Shown here one piece after another: positions 46,855 to 57,849 of a DNA stretch of 64,000 bases. The position numbers and the translations under genes are program-made. Origin of the DNA: Tubulanus polymorphus (taxonomy: Eukaryota; Nemertea; Palaeonemertea; Tubulaniformes; Tubulanidae); the NCBI RefSeq assembly GCF_964204645.1, contig NC_134028.1, forward strand, positions 24,030,153 through 24,094,152, written 5' to 3'. The notes beneath the pieces are model-generated. The model saw only the letters and a program-made list of their open reading frames with translations, was not told the origin of the DNA and did not search any database. How positions within the stretch are numbered: the first letter of the stretch is position 1; each line of letters begins with the position of its first letter.

Positions 46855-47070
46855 GCAGCATTGTCGGTTACAACTGGGTGTGTAGGCCGACTACAATGCG
46901 ATTGTCAAATCTGTGTCAGTCGCAGGAGCAACTTAGGTCAGTTGCGATTGGGAGAGACGGTTGTCGCAGAAAGTGAAATACATGTGTCTCATTGCAACAG
47001 GCATCACTGGCAGTCACAGAGAATCACGAGTTGCTGGCAATCGCAAGACCGACCTATGCCCGGCTTATGA
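46855..47070. repeat. Dispersed gtcgca-rich repeat, copy 2
   Basis: Contains cagtcgcaggagcaacttag, cagttgcgattggga, and gctggcaatcgcaagaccgacct near its end, matching the layout at 29680-30005. Confidence 0.5.
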
Positions 47071-47780
47071 CCATTGTTTGACTTACAAGTTACAAGTATA
47101 TAACTAGGCTCTGATCTATGTCCAGCGTATCTACAATAGATCACATCTCCATAGACTCGCGATTCGTCATTTTCCGCAAGTCAGTGAGTGAGACGCTGTC
47201 GCTGGCGATCTCTGCGGCGCTAGGACGCGGCGAAGATCCGATCGCATTTATCTAACGTTCGATTTGTCAAAATAAGACCGGAACGTGACACCGGGTTTTA
47301 TTCGCGGTCTTCGCGGGATTCGAAAGGGATACGAAAACAACGTCGAGAAAAACTCGAAATACTAATCAACTATAGGCTTATACAGCGTCGACTAGATCGA
47401 CAGTTCTTCATGGCTGTAACGTAATTATTCCACAGATCCCCGAACGAACACCAGCGAATAATTTATGAATCGTTTTTCTATGACGCGAGAGGTAACCTGG
47501 GAATTCGAAAGGCGTTTTTCGGATAAAACGTTCCGAACGACTCGGACCGATTCGATGATTCGCGACGACGCTAATACGAAAAGATGGAAACATTTCTACG
47601 GCGACGTTCCGTAATAGAACGTAAAAAAAAAAGTTTTCCATCTTTTTTTTTTTCTCGGGCGAGATAGATGCCTGCTTTTCCTTTCCGAACGGAAGGATGA
47701 AAAGCTGGCATTGATCTTGCCGAGGATGATTTTCTTAGATCATATTTTCGATGAAATGACTGATATAGCTTTCAACATAC

Positions 47781-47831
47781 CTTCGATCCTCTTTCGTTGA
47801 ATATAATTTCTACATCTAAGATCGGGCCGAA
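47781..47831 (-). CDS. Rbfox: Rbfox exon 3 (RRM, second strand)
   Basis: 51 nt, phase 0, acceptor tttgtttttgtag, donor GTATGT. Encodes FGPILDVEIIFNERGSK, nearly identical to vertebrate RBFOX. The vertebrate exon is 54 nt and starts with one more codon (Gln), which is absent here. Confidence 0.96.
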
Positions 47832-50800
47832 CTACAAAAACAAAAGAAATACCATTCGAATAATTATCGTTTATTTCAGATTTCTATTTCGAGCTAAGGA
47901 AGAATAAATAACTTTAAAAAAACAACGTTTGAAGAATATTTACAATAAATAGTGGAATAGCCCGTACACTCTCACGCAGAGAATACATAATAAGGTTTAA
48001 AACAAATTTCATACAAAATTTAAAAGATTAAAAGCGATTTTCATTTATCAGAAATTAAGATCAAAAGCGAGACATTTCGCACTCTCACGACAGATAGATC
48101 ATCGTCAGCAGGGAGTTCAAAATGGTGTCTTTTGATTTTCAAATTTCTTATATAGTGGGTCTTAAACTTCAGAATAAATATTTCAAAGAAGACTTTGCAT
48201 CGTTATAACGTGACTGAACTAATTGCCTAGGTACTGTCCGTCATTAGGATGTGCCGGGGAACAAGGGCAATTACAGTCCAATTAAGACGCAGAATCTTTC
48301 GAAAGACACATGGGAGTCCACTTTCAACATGTCGCTACCACAATGAACCGAAGAACTCCAATTACGAATGTTAATGACAACAGCAAATGGAAACCTTGGG
48401 ATGTCTTGATTACGCTTGGGTCATTGAGAAGTGAAATGCACTTCGAAGAATATCGTCATATTCAACCAACGTTCGAACTTCATGATCCGCTTTCCCGATG
48501 AGACACACACACGAGATATTAAGCATTCCCCCTATTACATGAGAGCTATAGATAAAATTGGACGATCCATTAGACTGTGATCATAAACTTCTGATCAAAC
48601 AACAATAAGCATTAGTATTCCCGCAAGTCGAGCTTCTGAGTGCATACGCATTTATTTTCCCATTTTCTCGCTCCTGGTTTTCGTTTCTTTTTCGGCTCGA
48701 CGTGATGCGACTTTTGACTATCGTCGAGACGCGACTCATCGCACAGATTTTCCAACAATGTATTCCCTCCGCTACGTTTGCAGTTCACTTTGAAAAAAAA
48801 ACAAAACGCTACAACGTCTTTTAAGAAAACAAGCCCTTATACGTCATCGAAAATTAGTAAAATTGTGCTCTTTGTTTAGGACAGTACCTCAGGGTACGAT
48901 AGCTGCCCTGCTCTTATGCCATACGACTAATTTCATTTCATAAGCCGTCATTTACCCGGGTTGATGTAATGCGAATTGCGACCTACGCGAACGGTGGATT
49001 ATGACCTACACAAAAAATACCAGTAAGACCACTACTAGTAACTGACGGACATAAAGCCGTACATACCAAGCATCATTATCTACCTGGTTGCTAGCGAAAA
49101 ATACTGATATAAATGAGATCAAACATTCTACGAGGTGATTTCGTATCGTTTAATCTCCGGTGTTGATGAAATCGAGAGCTCCAGATTTTGCCTACGATAT
49201 CGTTGCTCATCGACGAGCAATTTTCTTAATGAGAAACGCAGTTAATTGCGTGGCTAATTCCCGAGTAACGCGAGAACGAAGCAATCAGCGAAGACATTTA
49301 GAAAATAGAGCATTTCACTTCCCCGTGTCACGCCTGCATTTTTCATATTGTCGTTTTAGAAATTTAAAAAAAAAAGTGAAATTGGATTCAATCTGCCCAT
49401 CATGAAAAATATTTCCTCGAGTTTGGAGTTTATTCGACGTTTTGACTGTAAACTGTCTTATAGCGATCGTCTGGAATAGAGAATGTCTTTCTTCTTTTCA
49501 AATTTACAAAATTTCATCGGATGAATCTGGTTTATTTTTTTTTGGGAAAATGAAAAGGGTTCAATTATCGAATGATTTATTCAGATACCAAATATTCATA
49601 TTCAAGATCTGCCCTTTTCAATATGGAAAGTTTCACGGTGAAAAAATACATCGTCTGATGTTTCTGAAAACTATTTCTAGCATCGGCGATCGATTTGTTA
49701 AAAGTATTTTCCTGTCGCAAATCGGACATGACACGAATCATAAAAACAAAATCGAAATTCGATTTCGATAGAAGTAAAGGACACACGTGGGAACTTTTTT
49801 TACTTTTTATCAGCAGAGTATAAAAAGATCAGTAGAACTTCGAAGATAAATCAGGGTATCCAGGTATCCAAAGAAAGTATTACTAGATCATGACTACGAG
49901 ACTGTTTGAACCTAAGATATTTGATAAGCAGAAAGCTTCTGATTTCTTGTTACAAGTTTTTAACTTTTAACTGAAAATGAGCAGTAAGCAGGGATCCATT
50001 TTGGCAGCATCTCGATATCCGGCGGATACTAAATTTTTTGTTAGGATACTCAAACTTGAAATGAAAATATATTAACAATTTCCGATTTCACCGGAAGAAG
50101 ATGTTTAACTTTAATTCCCGCCAGTTTTTTCTTGATTAGAAACTTAAATCTAAGTCGAACCGGGATACCAATACACTTCGACATGGTGGGATACTTACAA
50201 AAGCAGATCTCGTATGCCGAGAAGATACTGCCTAGAATTGTATAAATCGAGTCTCGTTGACGACAGAAAACTGACCGACCAGTTAAACTAATATCGAGAA
50301 AGCTCAGGTGGTTTTTAAGGTTTCGTTCGTATTATTCATTATGCCGTATGTGCTTCAGACAGTCATAAGTCAACATGAAGAGAGGGAGAAGCCTTTTAGC
50401 GGAGATCAGCCATCAAACCGTGTGACATTTTCCGGCGTTCATGTCGGACATACAATACTAATCACGACGACATCGCCAAAACAAGAATCTTCCATTTGTT
50501 ATTAGTTTGACATCGTTGTTGTTGTTGTAACGATGGCCGAGTTCGTGTCTCGCATGAGATAAAGAAAAACGCGTCCTACTCAATGATGATGATGATGATG
50601 TTTGGTTATGTTTGGTTCGGTCATCGTTTCCCATCAGATACGCTATATTTGCTTAAATATATCGTGTATTCCTCGGGCAATAGGCCGTTATAACGCGTAT
50701 GATGGATACAATATATTACCAGGGATTGGCAACATTCGAAAAAATAGAAAATGCGTTAAAAATTACATCCCGATCGACGAGTACGAAAATAACCTTTGGA

Positions 50801-51311
50801 AAATTTAACATATTCAACCAATCGAACTAGTTTTATTATTTCACTGCGGATGTACCGAAATAATCAACAAAAACAGAAACATTAACCTAATATTTGTTTA
50901 GTTTACAAAAATACAATTCGGACTATGGTCCCGCGTGGACTGTTATTGCGAGGGCGCAGATGGGTTAAATTCATGGCGAACATCGAACAATCCGATTAAC
51001 GCATATGACCGTTAAGAGGGACTCCATAACGTTATGAAGAGTGATTTTATGCGCTGGCCGCATGTGTGTTAGCGCACGGATTAACCATCGAATCACCAGA
51101 TATAACTTATGCGAGATCACGCTGACCGAACACCCAATTCTACGGAATGATCTCTCAGTCAACGGCTCGAGTGACCATTAGATTATGAGATCGGCGATAC
51201 CGCGAATGCTTTTATGGCGACTGGTAGTCACTCGGAAGACCGTACGCCCATTAAACGGTATACGTCGTAAATACATGACCTAACAAACCACTCTTAAAAC
51301 TGATCGTTCAA

Positions 51312-51312
<1 letters not shown>

Positions 51313-51366
<54 letters not shown>
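51313..51366. repeat. Pure (GCT)18 trinucleotide repeat
   Basis: Eighteen uninterrupted GCT units, read as CAG in the Rbfox pre-mRNA, in the intron between exons 2 and 3. Confidence 0.97.
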
Positions 51367-51368
<2 letters not shown>

Positions 51369-52139
51369 CCATTTCTTTACTTCCACAATTTCTTCTTCAA
51401 CATCTGTCGACCAGTTTAGCCAGGTATAAACGTATCGGTCAATACCGTCAACTCTTCAGTTGAAGCTTTCGAAAACATTTTTCAGCCGCTAAAATGTGCT
51501 AAATATTTGCCAGCGACGACTACAACATCCGCGATATCCAGGATACGGAATTCGGCATCGGCGAAAATATCTAGCACAAGAAAACATAGCACGCGGTGAG
51601 GTGACAGATGTACAGAATTTTGTTCTTTCCTGGTTGCAGATTACAGAATGGCAATAACATCAACATGATCGCTCTGTATATATGTGAGCTGCCGGAATTC
51701 CTGAACTGTCTTGCAGGAATGCGATAAGACCGGCTAAATAAGGCCGATCAACAGTAATGGCCATTACCCAACGCGAGTACCGGGAGATGCGTAGGTTTGA
51801 TAGTTCGAGTTGGCAGGGCAAAAATGGCAATTTGGAACTTTATCAGGGCAACAAAAACAGCCATGTGTAAAAATCAACGCGACGGGGTCCTACGTGGATT
51901 GGAATCAGAAATGATTCCAGTTACCAGAACTTTCTCGCTACAAATCATCTATGATATTCTTTATGTATATTTGAAATAACGGCCACAAGATCATCCATCC
52001 ATCGCGCCATTGTAGATCATGCAACACTAGACGAACTACAGGTTGCTACCATTCTGCATGACCGACACTAAACCTCACTCTATTTTCCCCTTCGACATAT
52101 GACTTCCGAAAAACCTCCCCAGATATCCTTAACAGCAAA

Positions 52140-52265
52140 TCTGTAAAACTCAAACCGCCTGTTTCGCTCCCAGCAAGTGTGGTGGGTTTTGAAAGAGATG
52201 CCGAATGAAATCAAATCTATCAAGCGAATAAATAAGAGGGACAATCCCTATTTTGTGATCGAACG
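52140..52265 (+). repeat. Third copy of the ggtgtggtgggttt element, right end
   Basis: Contains cgcctgtttcgctcccagca, gtgtggtgggttttgaaaga and agggacaatccctattttgt, matching 37023-37130. Confidence 0.6.
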
Positions 52266-53485
52266 ACTTTCAAATCTTTAACAGATTACCCGGCCTCACA
52301 CTCCTCTATTTCTACATTTACCACAGTATCAACAAACAAGAAGAGTAGAATATGTTGTTGTATCGTTTTTAGTGATGGTCGGGATCATACACGATACAAA
52401 GTGCAGCAGCGTCCGTCCATTCATTGATTATGATTCATACAGATATTTTTCTTCCCTCGCCAAGAAATGATTCATGGGAATCTTCACAGATCGTCTTGTT
52501 TTTATAAATTTTTCGTAAGAGGTACGTATTGAGAAAGTTCCGCGGAAGGTCGTAACGGAGAAGGTAGATAAGGAGGTAGATAAGGAGGCGAGACGGAGGT
52601 TGGTAGGGAGGGAGAACTTAATATTAGTCTTACTGAATTTCTTGAGCTCAGTATGAAACTAATGAATTGAGTCCACACGAGACAACAGTATCGAATTCAT
52701 AGACATACACAATTCTCGCCTTATTTATCCACGCGAGGTTTCACCATCAAAACAGCATTCTCAATTTCCGCATCGAATCGGCCGCCGATGCCAAGATTAT
52801 CCGATAAGAAGTTGGCCAGATCGAGTGATAAATTGGAAGATACGACGACTGACGGACGGACGGCCGGCCGGGAGACGGGGATATTACGATTTCATTCTCG
52901 GTAATCAATAATCTCCAGAAATGTTCCGGCAATGTCGCCACTGCTGCTGCTGTTGCTGTCTATGACTTAAACAGCCGACTAATTCATAGTTTATCTATTG
53001 ATCTGTGCCCCGTGACGTCTGACCGACGCCCACGGTCCTTTGGGCAAGATCCGATGAGCTGATGAACCTCTGGTCTCCGGTCGAGGCAATCTCTCCGCCC
53101 GAGGGTATAATCAACGACTCTGGCTATATCGTATACATCGTATTAAATCGTTATTCTATCGAGCTAATCAGCGCGATACGCGTTTTCAGATGAAATTAGC
53201 CGCTAAGACGGAAGCATAAAACGTGGACAAAATGGCGACGTTTAAGACCGAATTATTCTCTCGCTTGTCAGCAATTATTTGGAAGAATCGTCGTTGGACA
53301 AATATCGACGTCGTTCGACTGGAAAGTTCATTAACATTAGTTCGACATCGACTGAATATAGAAACCATTAATGGACAGAAACTAAGATTAGGAGAATACA
53401 AACAAGCATTTCAGAATTATGAAAGATGTCGTTACGGTACTCACGATGAATACAGTACATGATGGATAATTTCACAGAACTAGAG

Positions 53486-53690
53486 AGTGAAAGAGGAGTG
53501 GAAGAAGAGAGGCAGGGCAGAAGGAAGAGAGGAGAGCGAGAGAGAAAGAGAAGCAGGGCAGATGGAAGAGGGGAGAGAGGGAGAAAGAGGAGAGGCAGAG
53601 TATAAGGAAGATGATAGAGAGCGGGAGAGGGAAAAGGAGAGGCAGGTAAGGAGGGGGAAGAGTAGAGAGATATGGAGTGGTTGAATTACG
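53486..53690. repeat. Long purine (GA-rich) tract
   Basis: About 200 bases almost entirely of A and G on the plus strand, giving a C/U-rich tract in the Rbfox transcript. Open frames here are compositional artefacts. Confidence 0.85.
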
Positions 53691-54258
53691 GCAGATGGAC
53701 CTAATAGGTTTCTAAATGTCCATATAGATTGACTGATTATTCTTGAATAGGTCTGAAAGGCGGAAACAAAGCGATAATACACGACAATCAATTGACTATC
53801 AATACGCGAGACCATACACTGGCATTGGGTCGAACAACATCAGACCTAGGCCAGAAAATCAATATACACTCGTCTGAAAAGTAAAGAGTCTGAGTGAGCT
53901 GAAGACTCTAGAAATGTCGCTATGAATTTGACAGATCTTTATCTACAATCGCCGAATCGCCGAGACCATCCATCACGGGTCTGAAGTCTTCGCAATTACA
54001 AAATTTAGTCGCGATCAAATTTTGCGAAAACGAAAATATATCAGAGATTATGAAACCGATGAGGCATAAATCAACAACGAAATCGCTGCGAATTACGATC
54101 AAACATTGATGTAAATAACCATTAATTCAACGACTGATTTGAATCGGGACGACAGAAAGAGAGGCCATTACTGACGACTGTTACTCATCTGACGAGAGTT
54201 TGAAAAAAAAACAACATTAAAATACAACGATATAAATTCTGCCTGGATTATGAACAAT

Positions 54259-54420
54259 AAAGTTTGAAACTATATCCGAACAGTCATCTTCAGGAATGAC
54301 TACTAGTCATCTTCAGAAATGACTACTAGTCATCTCCAGGAATGACTACTAGTCATCTTCAGGAATGACTACTAGGACGTAGTAGAATAAACACTAAGAT
54401 AACTTTTAGGATGTAGTCAA
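54259..54420 (-). repeat. Short tandem copies of the hammerhead-like helix II
   Basis: On the minus strand ctgaagatgactagtagtca-type units of about 25 bp repeat four times, ending in a degenerate gtttcaaac instead of gtcgaaac. Same family as 45548 and 33939. Confidence 0.5.
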
Positions 54421-55721
54421 AACCATTGAACAAGCTCCTCACTCGAGGATACATTTCGGGCTTTATTTTTCATTTTTAAGTGTAGGATTAAATGTCACAA
54501 CCATGGACAGCGTTTTTCATCAATGGTTATGATTACAATGGAAAATCAGCAAGGGAGTATTTTCGCCTTACCACTGAGGTTGCCCTTTAAATGTCAAATA
54601 GAGAGACTCTGCTAATTTGACACTCATTCTGTCGAATAATCAAATGGTTTCTAACACCGAGGGGGAACTTGTAACCTTCAGCTCGGCTGCTCGATCCAAC
54701 GACTGCCTTTTCTTATTCTTTTGAAATCTTCCTTGAATAAGATGAAGCGCGACATTTGGCAAAACATGTGGGATTCCTAAATAAACCAATCGAGAACCAA
54801 CGGCGTCGTAAACATCGATAGATGAAATTATAACGAACCCCGACGACTATCGACTGTAATGGATATTACACGACCGCGTGGCCCGAGTTTATCTCAACTG
54901 ATCGATTACAACGATGACGATGACACGCTGGGAGTGAGTGCAGCGATCGCGTTGACCAACAACGCGTCGATAACTTCAGTCGATAAGTGACTTACTCGTA
55001 GATATATCCATGACTCGAAGACCTGGCAAGGAAGGGTGGAGGCTTTGGAAACCCTTAGATAATTCTAGAGGATGATTCACCTCTGGACAAAATCTATTTC
55101 AGAGGGACAGATTTCAAAAACTTAAAAAAAGCCACAAGGGCACAAACATAACATTACGGTGCTATTTAGATTAATACAGGCTGCTATGAAATTAACTTTT
55201 GCCCCATTTTGTATTCTTGAAACAAGAAATTGCCCTTTTCGCTTAGTTAGGACTCGCTGTTCGGAAAATCCTGTCTCCGGGCGTCGATAGCAAGTTCTCG
55301 CGGCCGAAACTTCTCAATCCTGTGAGGCGATGAAAAAGCCATTTTAAAAAAAACTGCGACGTCGAATCGTGTCTCATCATCGGTAATTCGACGTTGGAAG
55401 GAATTACTCGCTCGTAAATGAGATGTAACGAAACAGCTATAAAACTCATTAAAATGTGACAGATTTCGCAGCTCGGTCGGAAAATCGCGAATGACTAATT
55501 TGAAACCTCGAAGCTAATATAAGACGTAGCCGAAAACAAGGAGAGATGGTCGGAAATTGACTTAATTTTTCAAAGGCCGCGGTCGATGATCGGCAACCGT
55601 CTGGGATGATAGATTCGGCAATCAGCATTGTGATCGTAATACATCGTCATATATAATCCCACAACGCTAAGAATAATAAGGTTTCCTGTAGATATAGTTT
55701 GTTTAACGTTTCAACCATACC

Positions 55722-55862
55722 GGGGGCCTATTGCACAGTCGTGACTTAAGTCCAAAAGAAGCCTTAAATCTTAAGACTGGTCTTAAGCTGTTAGATTGGC
55801 TATAGAACTAAGTTGGTCTTAGACTGGTCTTAAGTCTAAGCCATGACTATGCAACTGGCCCC
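55722..55862. mobile_element. Short MITE with about 28-bp imperfect inverted termini
   Basis: The left end gggggcctattgcacagtcg and the right end, reverse complement ggggccagttgcatagtcat, pair, with further pairing through gacttaag. Several cttaaga/tcttaag pieces fill the middle. It sits directly next to hammerhead-like sequence on both sides. Confidence 0.65.
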
Positions 55863-55895
55863 TGAAGATGACTATTAGGATACAGTCAAAATGTC
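55863..55895 (+). ncRNA. Hammerhead-like relic
   Basis: cctgaagatgactattagga followed by tacagtcaaaatgtc has the CTGAAGA box and helix II, but GAAA has become AAAA and CGTT has become TGTC. Presumed inactive. Confidence 0.3.
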
Positions 55896-56194
55896 AAAAT
55901 CAAATTTAACAAAGTGGGATTTTCTATGTTATCTTTACAACATTGACCACGTATTTCATCAACGGTTTCTAAACGACTAGCCCCGGAAAACCTTTCTGAC
56001 TCGTTTTGTTTTTCATCGTTAATGTTGGATTTTATATTTTCGAGCTCGAAATGATTCTATATCCGTAGATGAGTTATTCGTTAATGCAACTCAAGCTGTC
56101 TCCGGTCACAGGCGATAAATCTCATTCAGCTGTTCAATAACACCCTGTCTTCACGGTCCAGCCGGTTGACCTGTCACATAATAGGCTCATGTAC

Positions 56195-56221
56195 CAGCAT
56201 ATATATATATATATATATATT
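56195..56221. repeat. (AT)n microsatellite
   Basis: About 12 AT units between the repeat cluster and Rbfox exon 2. Confidence 0.9.
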
Positions 56222-56289
56222 GGAGGTTGGATGTATACGTTTATATAAAACAATAGGTAATGGCTGTAACATTGTGGTCGTAATACAAG

Positions 56290-56530
56290 GCGCTGCCACT
56301 TTTAGCAAATTTACATATTCCTTGATTTTTCCGTAAAGAATTCCCCGGGTAAATGTGAGGAATTTCCCGATTTAAAATGTTACGGTTAATTCATTTTTTA
56401 CGAATCACGTATTGATATTGATAAGGTCTATAGCTTTATCCGAATTCCCTGAGTTTTCCAGGTTTTTGGTAAAGTTTGTCAAATTCAACAAGTGTTTTCC
56501 GGATTTTCCAGGTCAGTAAGTGCCCTGCGA
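56290..56530. mobile_element. MITE-like element, ttttccagg family, partial copy
   Basis: Starts near gctgccacttttagc, has gaattccccgggtaaatgtg, tgagttttccaggtttttgg and ttccaggtcagt. The interior resembles 25126-25425 closely. It ends about 50 bases short of Rbfox exon 2. Confidence 0.5.
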
Positions 56531-56578
56531 AAAACTTTTCGACTTTTCAGCCGTTAATTGTGGGACTGAATTGCTTAC

Positions 56579-56719
56579 CCCTAATAAATTCCGTAGATCT
56601 GCTTCCCTGAATCTGAATGGTATATTCGATACGTGTAATCTCTTCGGTCCCGTGCTTTGAGTAGTGGTCGACGTCGTCGTCGTCGGCGATGTAGAAACTT
56701 CACTTTCTAAATCTGTCTG
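56579..56719 (-). CDS. Rbfox: Rbfox exon 2 (Thr/Ser-rich linker and start of RRM)
   Basis: 141 nt, phase 0, donor GTAAGC. Encodes QTDLESEVSTSP, a Thr-rich run, then GPKRLHVSNIPFRFREADLR and NLLG. The RNP2 core LHVSNI is intact. The acceptor is a tandem ttgcagcag, so the exon may begin at 56719 or at 56716, adding or dropping one Gln. It is three nucleotides shorter than the vertebrate 144-nt exon. Confidence 0.95.
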
Positions 56720-57193
56720 CTGCAAAAAATAAAAATTTGCGACTTAAAACAAAATATCCGGAGAATAAATCTAAATCCAAACAGCCGCGGTTTCATATTA
56801 AACAATGGAACCTGGAAGCTGTTTTTCATTAATTTGCCCGTTCCGTAAAATGATGATTTCTCCACAAAATTTGATACGATAGTAAAATCGAACGCCATTC
56901 AAAATTATTTCGAAATTTATTTCTAGCGAGCGTTTGATAAATAAATAGGCGAAAGTCATCAAATTTTCTAAATGAATCGTTATTTTCAATTCTTCTATTT
57001 TGCTATTTCAATTTTGAATTTAATGCACACAAAAATCGATCAATGCATCAAAAATGAGTTTTTTTTCTGCTATCCCCTGTTACATATTTTTTGTGGCAAA
57101 ACTAACTCAATTCTTTTCAAAAGTTCCCTTTTGCGCAGAAATCATCAACGAAACTTGTCTGAGTAATAAAGATATTTACATGCTGTTATACTA

Positions 57194-57337
57194 GCCGCGT
57201 TCACACTCAATTTTTCAAAAGGTTTTGTCAGTTCCGATTTAGAACAGGCCGACGAACATTAGCACTAGTAAAATTTCGATTCCATCATGGACCAATTTGC
57301 GTCCATTTGAAATAGAGGAGATAGTGTGAACACTGCT
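57194..57337. mobile_element. Inverted-repeat element, gttcacac family
   Basis: agccgcgttcacac (57194-57207) pairs with gtgtgaacactgct (57324-57337) at 12 of 14 bases. No coding content. Confidence 0.55.
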
Positions 57338-57680
57338 AATAATGAAAGTGTTTACGAATGATTTTCGAGTTCGAACGATATAAGTGTATTAGAACGTGGT
57401 GTTAGATCTGTAAGATTTCCTTAAGACAGTGTAAGACTCTTAGAATAGAAAATATTCCGAATCAGTATCGGAAATCACGAGGGTGAACGTGCAATGTGTA
57501 CAGAACCGATCGCTAGACACACGAGGGAGAAGAACAACAAAGAATCATCATCGTCATCCAGAGAAATGACGAAAATCAAATATCGATTTTACACGAAATC
57601 GCCGATAATCTTCGCATCGACGGAAAGCTAATGAAAATATGAATGCGAAAACCGAAAAACCCGATTAATAGAAATATTAC

Positions 57681-57758
57681 CAGAGAATACAGCGTAGGAT
57701 GTTGAACCGGAAGGGTCCGTATCGGCGCGATACTGGGTACGATACCGGGTAGCATCAT
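57681..57758 (-). CDS. Rbfox: Rbfox candidate first coding exon
   Basis: 78 nt from an ATGATG to the donor GTAATA, phase 0, encoding MMLPGIVPSIAPIRTLPVQH and PTLYSL. An in-frame stop lies 12 bases upstream of the GTG-GAA-TAC-ACG that precedes the ATG, so initiation here is plausible if the exon carries its own 5' UTR. It is more GC-rich than its surroundings and joins exon 2 in frame. The N-terminus of Rbfox proteins is poorly conserved and promoter-dependent, so this call rests on frame, donor and composition. Confidence 0.5.
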
Positions 57759-57849
57759 CGTGTATTCCACTCCCTAGCAGCCCTCCAACTGAGAATTGTT
57801 GCTATCAGTCGCAGGGCGAGAGTTCACAACAGCTGCCGTCATCAGCGTT

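Larger units (their letters stand above)
24053..57758 (-). other. Rbfox: Rbfox gene, coding span (RNA-binding Fox-1 homologue)
   Basis: Nuclear splicing regulator that binds (U)GCAUG in introns and 3' UTRs. Upstream binding generally represses an exon and downstream binding activates it. Eleven coding exons join in one frame: 78, 141, 51, 93, 61, 72, 136, 52, 104, 70 and 45 nt, 903 nt in all, about 300 residues, with GT donors, AG acceptors and matching phases throughout. The single RRM has RNP2 LHVSNI and RNP1 KGFGFVTF, and retains the IPF phenylalanine and the RNP1 phenylalanines known to contact RNA in vertebrate RBFOX1. The tail is Ala/Tyr/Gly-rich and ends YRGGYQRFAPY, the family hallmark. 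The exon sizes of the RRM closely follow vertebrate RBFOX genes. Untranslated 5' exons and other promoters may lie upstream. The identification is secure; the first exon is the weakest part. Confidence 0.95.

Noticed and set aside
53480-53815. Ser/Leu-rich and Glu/Arg-rich open frames
   Set aside because: Compositional product of the purine tract.
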